From assembly GCA_035555675.1 (NCBI GenBank), contig DATMGH010000193.1, positions 1 to 64,000 of the forward strand: a DNA stretch of 64,000 bases. Reading direction: 5' to 3'. Within the stretch, counting starts at the first letter, position 1, and each line of letters opens with the position of its first letter. The DNA comes from Solirubrobacter sp035555675 (GTDB lineage: Bacteria > Actinomycetota > Thermoleophilia > Solirubrobacterales > Solirubrobacteraceae). A program made the translations under genes and the position numbers. This document shows positions 46,011-55,326 of the stretch, piece by piece. Under the pieces are notes generated by a model. That model was not told the DNA's origin. It saw nothing but the letters and a program-made list of their open reading frames with translations, and did no database searches.

Positions 46011-46841
46011 GTGACGTTTCCGTTCGCGGTTGCGGTGCCGGTCGATGCCGGGTGGACGTTCACACCCGCCGTCCTGATCTCGCTCACCGCGTACCTATGG
46101 GTCTACGTGTGGCGCTGGCGGGTGTCGCGCCGCGAGGGCGGGCCGCGGGTCGCGCCGGTCGGCAAGCTCGTGCTCTGGATCGGCGGGATCTTCTGCCTGT
46201 TCCTCGCGCTGGTCTCGCCGATCGACCGGCTGGGCGAGCAGCTGGCGTCGATGCACATGGTCCAGCACCTGCTGATCGCCGACCTGGCGCCGATCCTGCT
46301 CACGGTCGCGCTGACGAAGCACATCCTGCGGCCGGTGACGCGGCGGATCCAGCGGCTCGAGCGGGCGGCGGGGCCGTTCGGGCACCCGGTGTTCGGCGTC
46401 GTCGCCTACGTCGGCGCGATGTGGATCTGGCACATCCCGGGCATGTACCAGGCGGCGCTCGAGCACGGGTTCGTGCACGTGCTCGAGCACCTGTCGTTCG
46501 CGGTCGCGGGCCTGCTCTATTGGTGGCACCTGCTGTCGCCGATCCGATCGCGGCTGCGGCTCGGGGGGCTCGGCCCGGTGATCTACATGGCGACGACGAA
46601 GATCATGGTCGGCTTCCTCGGCATCCTGCTCGCGTTCTCGCCCTCCGTCCTCTACCACTTCTACGAGGCCGGCGGGACGCGTTGGGGCATGAGCGCGCTC
46701 GACGACCAGCGCGTCGCCGGGCTGATCATGGCGCTCGAGCAGTCGCTCGTGATGGGGATCGCGCTCGCGTACCTGTTCATCCGCATGCTCTCCGAGGCCG
46801 ACGAGGAGGACGCGCGCGCCGAGCGCTACGGCGCCGTGTAG
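46011..46841 (+). CDS. ctaG: Cytochrome c oxidase assembly protein, CtaG/Caa3-type
   Basis: 276-residue multi-pass protein with seven transmembrane helices (about 14-31, 47-64, 75-95, 119-138, 150-168, 185-205, 235-255). SMHMVQHLLIADLAPILL, WIWHIPGMYQAALEHGFVHVLEHLSF and VLYHFYEAGG are His-rich signatures of the CtaG_Cox family, required for maturation of caa3-type oxidases. GTG 46011 has GGAG five bases upstream; GTG 46005 is an alternative. No oxidase subunits are adjacent. Its last 16 bases overlap the converging phosphatidyltransferase gene. Confidence 0.88.
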   Translation: MTFPFAVAVPVDAGWTFTPAVLISLTAYLWVYVWRWRVSRREGGPRVAPVGKLVLWIGGIFCLFLALVSPIDRLGEQLASMHMVQHLLIADLAPILLTVALTKHILRPVTRRIQRLERAAGPFGHPVFGVVAYVGAMWIWHIPGMYQAALEHGFVHVLEHLSFAVAGLLYWWHLLSPIRSRLRLGGLGPVIYMATTKIMVGFLGILLAFSPSVLYHFYEAGGTRWGMSALDDQRVAGLIMALEQSLVMGIALAYLFIRMLSEADEEDARAERYGAV

Positions 46842-47476
46842 GGCTCGCGGGTCGCCAGCACCCGCAGGTTCCCCGCCGCGCGGGCGGCGAGCGCGAGCAG
46901 CATGACCGCGGACGCGGCCAGCGCCGTGAGGTCGAGCAGCGTCAGGCCCGCCAGCGAGACCTCGGCGCCGAGCGCGACCGCGAGCAGCAGCGCGATCAGG
47001 CCGAGCCGCGCCTCGGTCGGGCCGAGCCGGCCGTACCCGAGCGAGAACCGCCCGAGCGCCTGGGTCTCGAGGTACGCGTTGATCGAGAGCGCGAGGTACG
47101 CGACCACGAGCACGAGCCCCGCGGCGACGTGCATGTGCGCGGACAGCCCGAGCCCGGCGCCGATCAGCGCGGTCGCGGCCGCGTCGGCGAGATGGTCGAG
47201 GTAGTAGCCGTAGCGGGGCCGCTCGGCGCGGCGAACGCGGGCGAGCGTGCCGTCGAGCGAATCGCCGAGCCAGTGCACGACCAGCAGCCCCGCCGCAGCC
47301 GCGAACGCGCCGGACGCCGCGGCGACCGCGAACGCCACCGCCGCCGCCAGCGCGAGCACGGTCAGGTGATCCGGGCGCACCCACGCGGGGAGCCGGCGGG
47401 CGATCGCCTCCAGCAGCCGCTGCTCCGGGGCGGCGAGCAGGAACGTCTTCTCGCGCGGGGCGGTCACGCCAGTCAT
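46826..47476 (-). CDS. CDP-alcohol phosphatidyltransferase
   Basis: 216-residue integral membrane enzyme. The CDP-OH-P motif reads Asp75-Gly76-x2-Ala79-Arg80-x8... with SLDGTLARVRRAERPRYG and YYLDHLAD, so Gly90, Asp94 and Asp98 complete DGxxAR(x8)GxxxDxxxD, the catalytic metal site. Several helices flank it. It forms a phosphodiester head group from CDP-diacylglycerol or CDP-alcohol. The ATG at 47476 is fixed by a perfect AAGGAGG at optimal spacing; an upstream ATG (47497) would be inside the operator. A TTGTCA-17-TATGGT promoter with two operator half-copies lies just upstream. Confidence 0.85.
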   Translation of the reverse strand: MTGVTAPREKTFLLAAPEQRLLEAIARRLPAWVRPDHLTVLALAAAVAFAVAAASGAFAAAAGLLVVHWLGDSLDGTLARVRRAERPRYGYYLDHLADAAATALIGAGLGLSAHMHVAAGLVLVVAYLALSINAYLETQALGRFSLGYGRLGPTEARLGLIALLLAVALGAEVSLAGLTLLDLTALAASAVMLLALAARAAGNLRVLATREPYTAP

Positions 47477-47489
47477 CTCGGCCTCCTTG

Positions 47490-47537
47490 TTGACCATCGG
47501 TCAACGGCACCATACCTTGCTGACCGATGGTTGACAA
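47490..47537. promoter_or_regulatory. Mirrored divergent promoter with two inverted operators
   Basis: Minus promoter: TTGTCA (plus 47532-47537), 17 bases, TATGGT (plus 47509-47514). Plus promoter: TTGACC (47490-47495), 17 bases, TACCTT (47513-47518). Each -35 lies in a copy of an operator; the 11-base core ACCATCGGTCA appears at 47493-47503 and, inverted, at 47521-47531. TTGACC-ATC-GGTCAA at 47490-47504 is itself a 6-3-6 palindrome. This fits one dimeric repressor controlling both genes. Confidence 0.6.
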
Positions 47538-47560
47538 GGCGCTCGTGCGACGATTCGGCG

Positions 47561-48409
47561 ATGAGCGAACCGGCGATCCTGCGCTACACGGCGTTCACCG
47601 ACTCCCCCGCGGGCGGGAACCCCGCCGGCGTGGTCCTGGACGCTTCGGCGCTCGACGGCGCGCGCCGCCAGGCCATCGCCGCCGAGCTCGGCTACAGCGA
47701 GACCGCGTTCGCGACCCCGCGCGCGGACGGCGACTACGACGTCCGCTACTTCAGCCCCGAGGCCGAGGTCCCGTTCTGCGGCCACGCGACGATCGCCACC
47801 GCCGTCGCCCTGGCCGAGCGCGACGGCGCCGGCCCGCGCCGCTTCCACACCCGCGCCGGAACGGTGCCCGTCGACACGGAGACCGCCGGCCACGCGATCA
47901 CCGCCACGCTGACGAGCGTCGTCCCGCACGTCGAAACCGCCCCCGACGCGCTGCTCCACGCCGCCCTGAAGGCGCTCCGCTACGACCCCGGAACCGACCT
48001 CGACCCCACGCTCCCGCCCCGGATCGCGTACGCCGGTGCCCGCCACCTGATCCTGGCCGCCGCCACCCGCGCCCGCCTCGCCGACCTCGACTACGACTTC
48101 GACGCCCTCAAGCGCACGATGCAGGCCCACGACCTCACCACCGTCGACCTCGTGCACCGCACCGACGACGCCCCGCACACGTTCCACGCCCGCAACCCGT
48201 TCCCGGTCGGCGGCGTGATCGAGGACCCGGCGACCGGGGCCGCGGCGGCCGCGTTCGGCGCCTACCTGCGCGAGGTCGGCGCCATCGACCCGCCCGCCAC
48301 GCTCACCATCCACCAGGGCGACGACATGGGCCGCCCCAGCCGGCTCACCGTGACGATCGCCGCCGACCGCCCAGAGATCCGCGTCAGCGGCCGAGCGGTC
48401 GCGATGTGA
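47561..48409 (+). CDS. PhzF-family isomerase/epimerase
   Basis: 282-residue cytosolic enzyme. Two similar halves: N-terminal FTDSPAGGNPAGVVLD, catalytic Glu47 in GYSETAF, VRYFSPEAEVPFCGHATIATAVAL, and C-terminal NPFPVGGVIEDPATGAAAAAFGAYL. This is the diaminopimelate-epimerase-like PhzF fold that isomerises small metabolites (phenazine precursor in pseudomonads). No phenazine genes are nearby, so a general isomerase is more likely. It is read from the plus half of the mirrored promoter. Its 3' end overlaps the converging SAHH-like gene by 26 bases. Confidence 0.88.
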   Translation: MSEPAILRYTAFTDSPAGGNPAGVVLDASALDGARRQAIAAELGYSETAFATPRADGDYDVRYFSPEAEVPFCGHATIATAVALAERDGAGPRRFHTRAGTVPVDTETAGHAITATLTSVVPHVETAPDALLHAALKALRYDPGTDLDPTLPPRIAYAGARHLILAAATRARLADLDYDFDALKRTMQAHDLTTVDLVHRTDDAPHTFHARNPFPVGGVIEDPATGAAAAAFGAYLREVGAIDPPATLTIHQGDDMGRPSRLTVTIAADRPEIRVSGRAVAM

Positions 48410-49598
48410 GCGACAGATAGGCCGCCTGGGCGTCCGTCAGCTCGTCGATCTCGACCCCCAGCGCGGCGAGCTTCAGCGCCGCGACCTCGCGCTCGATCGC
48501 GTCCGGCACCTGGTGCACGCCGGCCGCCCAGGAATCGCGCACGAGCGCTTCGGCGGCCAGCGCCTGCAGCGCGAACGAGACGTCCATGACCGCCGCCGGA
48601 TGCCCCTCGGCCGCCGCCAGGTTCACGACCCGGCCCCCGGCCAGCAGGTGCAGCGCCCGGTCGCCGAACTCGAACCGCTCGACCAGCGGCAGGATCTCGC
48701 GCACGCTGGTGGACTCCGCGCGCAGGTCGTCCAGCGAGATCTCGACGTCGAACTGGCCCGCGTTGGCCAGCACCGCCCCGTCCTTCATCCGGAAGAAGTG
48801 CTCCCCGCGCAGCACGCCCGGCACCCCGGTGACCGTGATGAAGATGTCCCCGATCGACGCGGCGCTCAGCGCCGGCAGCACCGGGAAGCCCTCCATGCGC
48901 GCCTCCAGCGCCCGCAGCGGGTCGACCTCGCAGACGATCACCGACGCGCCGAACCCGCGCGCCCGCAGCGCCACGCCGCGCCCCGTCCAGCCGTAGCCGA
49001 GCACCACGACCGTCTGACCCGCCAGCAGCAGGTTGGTCGCCCGGACGATGCCGTCGAGCACCGACTGCCCGGCCCCGAAGCGATCGTTGAACGCCCGCTC
49101 CGCGCGCGCCTCGTTGACCGCGATCACCGGCACCGAGAGCGAGCCCTCGGCCTCCAGCGCCCGCAGCCGCACGAGCCCGGTCGTCGTCTCCTCGGTCCCG
49201 CCCAGCATCCCTGCGAGCAGGTCCGGCCGCGCGGCGTGCAGCGCGCCCAGCAGGTCCGCCCCGTCGTCGAGCGTGATCTGCGGCCCGCGCGTCACGACCT
49301 CGGCCACGTCCGCCGCCCAGGCGTCCGGCCCGCCGGCGAACACCGACGCCTCCTGCGCCAGCGCCGACGCGACGTCCTGCTGGATCGCGAACGGGTTCGA
49401 CGCGCACAGGAACACCTCGGCGCCCCCGGCCTGCAGCGTCCGCATCAGCACCGCGGTCTCCGACGTGACGTGCAGGCAGGCGCCGACGGCGATCCCCGCC
49501 AGCGGCCGCTCGCGCGCGAACCGCTCCCGGATCGAGCGGAGGACGGGCATCTGCCCGTCCGCCCACTCGATCCGCGCCAGCCCGGTGTCAGCCCTCAT
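48384..49598 (-). CDS. S-adenosylhomocysteine hydrolase-like protein with altered active site
   Basis: 404-residue protein, clearly SAHH-fold and of the shorter archaeal-like length. Adenosine-site landmarks HVTSETAVLM and LDDGADLL, EETTTGL, the NAD Rossmann motif GYGWTGRG, and EGHPAAVM are kept. But in the alignment with the ahcY gene next door, the catalytic Lys (226 there) is Glu167 here, Asp230 is Asn171, Asn231 is Asp172, and His341 (GNIGHFD) is Gln282 (ANAGQFD). These residues deprotonate 3'-OH and drive chemistry, so hydrolase activity is doubtful while NAD binding should persist. It is the first gene downstream of ahcY (15 bases) on the same strand. Function: unknown, perhaps regulatory or altered specificity. 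Confidence 0.8.
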   Translation of the reverse strand: MRADTGLARIEWADGQMPVLRSIRERFARERPLAGIAVGACLHVTSETAVLMRTLQAGGAEVFLCASNPFAIQQDVASALAQEASVFAGGPDAWAADVAEVVTRGPQITLDDGADLLGALHAARPDLLAGMLGGTEETTTGLVRLRALEAEGSLSVPVIAVNEARAERAFNDRFGAGQSVLDGIVRATNLLLAGQTVVVLGYGWTGRGVALRARGFGASVIVCEVDPLRALEARMEGFPVLPALSAASIGDIFITVTGVPGVLRGEHFFRMKDGAVLANAGQFDVEISLDDLRAESTSVREILPLVERFEFGDRALHLLAGGRVVNLAAAEGHPAAVMDVSFALQALAAEALVRDSWAAGVHQVPDAIEREVAALKLAALGVEIDELTDAQAAYLSLTSRPLGR

Positions 49599-49613
49599 CG
49601 GGCCGCACCGTAC

Positions 49614-51025
<1,412 letters not shown>

Positions 51026-51029
<4 letters not shown>

Positions 51030-51415
51030 GCGGTCTCCAGGGAGTGGGTGGTCGTGCGGCTCGCCAGCGCGGCGAGCAGGCGCTGGTGCTTCTCCTGCTC
51101 GAAGTGCAGCCAGTCCTCGGTCGTCGGGACGTCCGCGGGCTGCTGCGCTTCGGCGTCCAGCCACGCGTCGGTGGCCTCGCGCAGATCGCCGTCACGGCGC
51201 AGCCGCAGGGCGAACGCGAGATCGGACAGGCCGATGTCGTGCTCGTCCAGCAACTCGCGCAGCGTGCGCAGCCGCTGGAGCTCGGCGGGGCCGTACAGTC
51301 GGTAGCCCTTCGCCGACCGTGCGGGCTCCACGAGCCCGACGCGCTCGACGTACCGAAGCATGCGCGGGCTCCAGCCCGTCGTCGCGGCCGCTTCGTGGAT
51401 CGTCAGCGCGTCCAT
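51026..51415 (-). CDS. MerR-family transcriptional regulator
   Basis: 129-residue protein from ATG 51415. Winged helix at the N-terminus: LTIHEAAATTGWSPRMLRYVERVGLVEPARSAKGYRLYGPAELQRL, the standard MerR DNA-binding fold, then a helical effector/dimer region (EHDIGLSDLAFALRLRRDG, EQEKHQRLLAALASR). No metal-binding Cys, so it probably senses a small molecule. First gene of the operon merR-ahcY-SAHH-like, with stop overlapping ahcY start, so it likely controls SAH recycling. Its own promoter has a 20-base spacer and a 7-2-7 palindrome over the -35. Confidence 0.85.
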
Positions 51416-51455
51416 CTGTCGCCAGTGTAGCGCCACCCTGACACACTTGTGTCAA
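51416..51455 (-). promoter_or_regulatory. merR promoter with long spacer and operator
   Basis: On the minus strand: TTGACA, 20 bases, TACACT, then eight bases to the ATG. The palindrome TGACACA-AG-TGTGTCA (plus 51439-51454) covers the -35. Spacers of 19-20 bases are the mark of MerR-controlled promoters; the position suggests autoregulation. Confidence 0.6.
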
Positions 51456-51483
51456 GGTTGCGAACCGCTAGCGTGCGCGCCCT

Positions 51484-53070
51484 ATGCCAACGGGTGCGCA
51501 CGTCATCGTCTCGGCGCTCGAGCGGGCCGGAGTGGAAGTCTGCTTCGGACTCCCGGGCGTCCACAACCTCGCCCTCTGGGAGGCGCTGCGGTCGTCGTCG
51601 ATCCGGCTCGTCGGCGTGCGCCACGAACAGGCCGCCGCGTACGCGGCGGACGGATACGCGCGCGCGACCGGACGGCTGGGCGTCGCGCCGACCACGACCG
51701 GGCCCGGCGCCGCCAACACGCTCGGCGCGGTCGGGGAAGCGTGGGCCGCGCGCTCGCCGATCCTCGTGATCGCGACCGACATACCGTCCACGCTGCGCCG
51801 CCCGGGCGCCTACCGCGGCGTGCTGCACGAGACCGACGGCCAGGCGGACATGTTCGCCCCGGTCGTGAAGGCCGTGCACCTCGCCCACACGGCCGACGCC
51901 GTCGGCGCGTGCGCCGCGGCCGCGGTGGACGACGCGCTGCGCGCGCCCACGCGCCCCGTCTACCTCGAAGTCTCCACGGACCTGCTGAGCGCGGAGGCCG
52001 AGGACAGCGACCCGCCGCTGCGCGCCGCCCGCACCGCGCCCGACGTCCAGGACGCCGTCGCGCGCCTCGACGCCGCCGAGCGGCCGCTGCTGTGGGTCGG
52101 CGGCGGCGCGCGCGACGCGGGCGACGCCGTCGCACGGCTGGCCGAGCGGCTCGGCGCGCCCGTCCTCACCACCTACGGCGCGGCCGGGATCCTGCACCCC
52201 GACCACCCGTGCCGGGTCGGCCTGCCGCCGCACGTCCCCGCCGCCGGCCGGCTGTGGGACGAGGCGGACGTCGTGCTCGCGCTCGGCTCCGACCTCGACG
52301 GCGTCCAGACCCAGAACTTCACCCAGCCGCAGCCGCCGCAGCTGATCGCCGTGACGCTGGAGCCGGTCGTCAACTACCGGGTGGACGTGGCGATCGAGGG
52401 CGACGCGGGCACCGTCGCCGCCGCGCTGGCGGACCGCGTGCGGCCGCGCGAGACGACGCCCGACTTCAGCGCGCTGCGCGCCGAGGCCTGCGCGGCGCTG
52501 GACCCCACCGCGCTGCGCTTCCTGGACGCGGTGCGCTTCGCCGTGCCCGACGACGTCGCGCTCGTGGTCGACATGTGCATCCCGGGCTACTGGCTCGCCG
52601 GCTTCCACGCCCCGGGCGCGCCGCGCCGCCTGCAGGTGCCGCTCGGCTGGGGCACGCTCGGATACGCGTTCCCGGCCGCGCTCGGGGCGGCGCTCGGCGC
52701 CGGCTCGGCGGTCAGCGTCTCCGGCGACGGCGGCTTCTTGTTCGCGTGCGGGGAGCTCGCGACGCTCGCGCAGGAGCAGATCCCGCTGACCGCGGTGATC
52801 GTCGACGACGGCGGCTACGGGATGCTGCGCTACGACCAGGCCAAGGCCGGCGACGAGGCCTACGGCGTCGACCTGCACACGCCGGACTTCGAGGCGATGG
52901 CGCGCTCGTTCGGCCTGCGCGCCGAGACGGTCGACGGGCTCGACGACGCGTTCGGCGAGGCGCTGGCCCGCCACGCGGCGGACCCGGCGCCGTCCGTGCT
53001 GGTCGCCCGCACGCCGGCGCCGCTGGTGCCGCCGCCCAACACGTCGCCGAACTGGTACCGGCGGCGTTAG
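51484..53070 (+). CDS. Thiamine-diphosphate-dependent enzyme (acetolactate synthase-like)
   Basis: 528-residue three-domain ThDP enzyme. Pyr domain with the catalytic Glu in GVRHEQAAAYAADGYAR, TTTGPGAANTLGAVGEAW, central domain (WVGGGARDAGDAVARLAERL), and PP domain with SVSGDGGFLFACGELATL, whose GDG...VDDGGYG holds the Mg-diphosphate site. The second half of the motif has DD where NN is usual. The family includes acetolactate synthase, glyoxylate carboligase and benzoylformate decarboxylase; no regulatory subunit is adjacent and the substrate is unclear. TAGCGT lies nine bases before the ATG; divergent from merR. Four-base convergent overlap with GPP34. Confidence 0.82.
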   Translation: MPTGAHVIVSALERAGVEVCFGLPGVHNLALWEALRSSSIRLVGVRHEQAAAYAADGYARATGRLGVAPTTTGPGAANTLGAVGEAWAARSPILVIATDIPSTLRRPGAYRGVLHETDGQADMFAPVVKAVHLAHTADAVGACAAAAVDDALRAPTRPVYLEVSTDLLSAEAEDSDPPLRAARTAPDVQDAVARLDAAERPLLWVGGGARDAGDAVARLAERLGAPVLTTYGAAGILHPDHPCRVGLPPHVPAAGRLWDEADVVLALGSDLDGVQTQNFTQPQPPQLIAVTLEPVVNYRVDVAIEGDAGTVAAALADRVRPRETTPDFSALRAEACAALDPTALRFLDAVRFAVPDDVALVVDMCIPGYWLAGFHAPGAPRRLQVPLGWGTLGYAFPAALGAALGAGSAVSVSGDGGFLFACGELATLAQEQIPLTAVIVDDGGYGMLRYDQAKAGDEAYGVDLHTPDFEAMARSFGLRAETVDGLDDAFGEALARHAADPAPSVLVARTPAPLVPPPNTSPNWYRRR

Positions 53071-53675
53071 CCGCTGGTCGCGGCGGTGGTGGCGGCCACG
53101 GTGGCCGCGATCACCGCCGCGGAGATCTGCTGCTGCACCGCGGCCTGGACGGCGTCGCCGACCGGGCCCTGCTCCGCGATCGCCTTCGCGCGCCGCTCCG
53201 CGTCGCGCCCGAACAGCGGCTTGACCAGGCGCAGCGGGACCAGCAGGCCGAGCAGCGACGCCGTCCACGCGTCCGGCTCGGCGCCGGCCAGCACGGTCCG
53301 CAGACGCTCGCGGACCGCCAGCTCCGGCCCCGGATCGGCCTCCGGATAGCGCACGCGGCCGAAGCGCAGGTGGCGCTCCTCGAGCACGCCCGCGGCGACG
53401 AGCGCCGCGGGCAGCGTGCCGGTCTGCGGCTTGAGCCGGCGCAGCGCCTGCTTGGCACTGCGCGGCTCGTCCGCGAGGGCGCTCCAGGCCTCCTCCAGCT
53501 CGCCCGGCGGCGAGCCGACCGCGACGAGCTTGCCGTCGCGCTCGGCCAGCGCGCCGGCGGCCAGCAGGTCGAGCAGGATCGCGCCCGCCAGGCCCGCCTC
53601 GCGCCCCGCCATGGAGCGCGGCGTGCCCTTCTCCTCGTCGAGGATCAGCAGGAGCAGGGCGTGCGAGAGCAGCAT
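53067..53675 (-). CDS. GPP34 (GOLPH3-like) family protein
   Basis: 202-residue soluble protein. LLLLILDEEKGTPRSMAGREAGLAGAILLDLLAAGAL at the start, then LAERDGKLVAVGSPP, and a helical array ending with a hydrophobic ATVAATTAATSG tail. This pattern matches the GPP34/GOLPH3 family, which in eukaryotes binds phosphatidylinositol-4-phosphate on Golgi membranes. Bacterial relatives are widespread in actinobacteria and have no settled function; lipid binding is inferred only. It sits four bases downstream of the aldehyde dehydrogenase gene end on the same strand. Confidence 0.75.
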   Translation of the reverse strand: MLLSHALLLLILDEEKGTPRSMAGREAGLAGAILLDLLAAGALAERDGKLVAVGSPPGELEEAWSALADEPRSAKQALRRLKPQTGTLPAALVAAGVLEERHLRFGRVRYPEADPGPELAVRERLRTVLAGAEPDAWTASLLGLLVPLRLVKPLFGRDAERRAKAIAEQGPVGDAVQAAVQQQISAAVIAATVAATTAATSG

Positions 53676-53679
53676 CGGC

Positions 53680-55272
53680 TTAGAGGCGGAAGTCCGGGTC
53701 GGCCGGGAGCTCGACGAGGTCCATCTGGGCCTTCTGGAGCTTGCCCGCGTAGTCCCAGTTCATCGACTGCCAGCGGGTGAACTGGTCGAGCACCCAGATG
53801 CCGGACTGGCGCGAGCCGTTGCCGGAGCGGCCGTTGCCGCCGAACGGCAGGTGCGCCTCGGCGCCGGACGTCGAGTTGTTGACCGAGACCATGCCGGCCG
53901 TGATCCGCTCGCGGAACTTGAACGCGTGCTCGCCCGAGCGCGTGTAGATGGCGCTCGACAGGCCGTAGCCGTGGCCGTTGGCCAGGTCCATCGCCTCGTC
54001 GAACGTGGAGAACTTCGCGACGCCGACGATCGGGCCGAACGTCTCGGTCGAGTAGATCTCGTCGTCCGCGGTGACGCCCACGACCAGCGTCGGGTGGTAG
54101 AAGATCCCGGCGTCCGGGTCGCCGACGAAGCCCTCGCGCGGGTTCTCGGACGTGATCCGGCCGCGCGCGCTGGAGCCGTAGACCTCGTGGTGGTCGCGGA
54201 TCAGCCCGAGCCAGTCCTCGAAGCGCTCGGCGAAGCGCTCGTGGATCATCGGGCCGTAGAGGACGTCCGGGGACGCCGGGTCGCCGATCGCGGCGCTCGA
54301 CAGGCGCGCGGACAGCTTGCCCACGAACTCCTCGAAGACGGACTCGTGCACGATCGCGGTGCCGAGCGACGTGCAGCGCTGGCCGGCGGTGCCGAAGCCG
54401 CCGAACAGCGCGCCCTCGACCGCGAGGTCGACGTCCGCGTCGTCCATCACGACCATCGGGTTCTTGCCGCCCAGCTCCAGGCACGGCGACTGCAGGTGGC
54501 GGCCGCAGAGCTCGCCGATCTTCGAGCCGACCGGGCTCGAGCCCGTGAAGCCGACCTTGTCGACCAGGCCCTCCTGCAGCGCGGTCTCGAGCCCCGCGAA
54601 CGTGGCCTCGCCGGACGCCTGGACGAGGTTCAGGACGCCGCCGGGGACGCCGCCGGCGTGGAACAGCTGCACGAGCGCGTTGCCGAGCGCGGCGCTGTAC
54701 TCGGCGGGCTTCCACACGACCGCGTTGCCGCACAGGATCGCGGGCACCAGGTACCACGCCGGGACGGCGACCGGGAAGTTGCCGGCGGTGATGATCGTCG
54801 CCACGCCGACCGGGACGCGGAACGTGAACAGCTGCTTGTCCGGCATCTCCGACGGGACCGTCTGGCCGTACAGGCGGCGGCCCTCGCCGAGGAAGAAGTC
54901 GCAGGTGTCGACGATCTCCTGGACCTCGCCGAGCGCCTCCGGGTACGGCTTGCCGATCTCGCGCGTGACGAGTGCGGCCAGCGCCTCCTTATTGGCCTCG
55001 ACCAGGCGGCCGACCTGCGCGATCACGCGCCCGCGCGCGGGCGCGGGGACCTTCGCCCAGTCCTTCTGGGCGGCGCGCGCCGCGCGGGCGGCGTCGACGA
55101 CCGTGGACGCGTCACCCAGGAGCACCTCGGCGACGACGTCGGACGTGTTGGCGGGATTGGTGGACGTCAGGCGCCCACCGGGAGCGTCGGTGCGCGCGGT
55201 GCCGCCCACGATGGAAGCGGCCGTCAGCGCGCCCGCGGCCCCGGAAGCGGGCTCGGAGGCGATGGAGGACAT
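53680..55272 (-). CDS. Aldehyde dehydrogenase (ALDH7/MMSDH-like)
   Basis: 530-residue NAD(P)-dependent oxidoreductase. After a 30-residue Ala/Ser-rich start, the ALDH fold runs from TSTNPANTSDVVAEV. Cofactor and catalytic blocks: VGVATIITAGNFPVAVPAWYL, VGFTGSSPVGSKI, catalytic Glu in LELGGKNPMVVMDDADVD and catalytic Cys in GTAGQRCTSLGT, then ETFGPIVGVAKF and SGAEAHLPFGGNGRSGNGSRQSG. The motif set resembles antiquitin/aminoadipate-semialdehyde and related dehydrogenases, but the aldehyde is not fixed by context. ATG 55272 (MSSIAS) is used; an in-frame TTG is nine bases upstream. Confidence 0.87.
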   Translation of the reverse strand: MSSIASEPASGAAGALTAASIVGGTARTDAPGGRLTSTNPANTSDVVAEVLLGDASTVVDAARAARAAQKDWAKVPAPARGRVIAQVGRLVEANKEALAALVTREIGKPYPEALGEVQEIVDTCDFFLGEGRRLYGQTVPSEMPDKQLFTFRVPVGVATIITAGNFPVAVPAWYLVPAILCGNAVVWKPAEYSAALGNALVQLFHAGGVPGGVLNLVQASGEATFAGLETALQEGLVDKVGFTGSSPVGSKIGELCGRHLQSPCLELGGKNPMVVMDDADVDLAVEGALFGGFGTAGQRCTSLGTAIVHESVFEEFVGKLSARLSSAAIGDPASPDVLYGPMIHERFAERFEDWLGLIRDHHEVYGSSARGRITSENPREGFVGDPDAGIFYHPTLVVGVTADDEIYSTETFGPIVGVAKFSTFDEAMDLANGHGYGLSSAIYTRSGEHAFKFRERITAGMVSVNNSTSGAEAHLPFGGNGRSGNGSRQSGIWVLDQFTRWQSMNWDYAGKLQKAQMDLVELPADPDFRL

Positions 55273-55326
55273 GGCCAGCAACGGTAGCTGGCCAGCACCC
55301 CTTCTCCGGTACGGAGAACTCCCCCC

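Noticed and set aside
47527..48420. Alternative frame starting ATG at 47527
   Set aside because: Arg/Pro-rich shadow; the PhzF frame from 47561 carries all family motifs.
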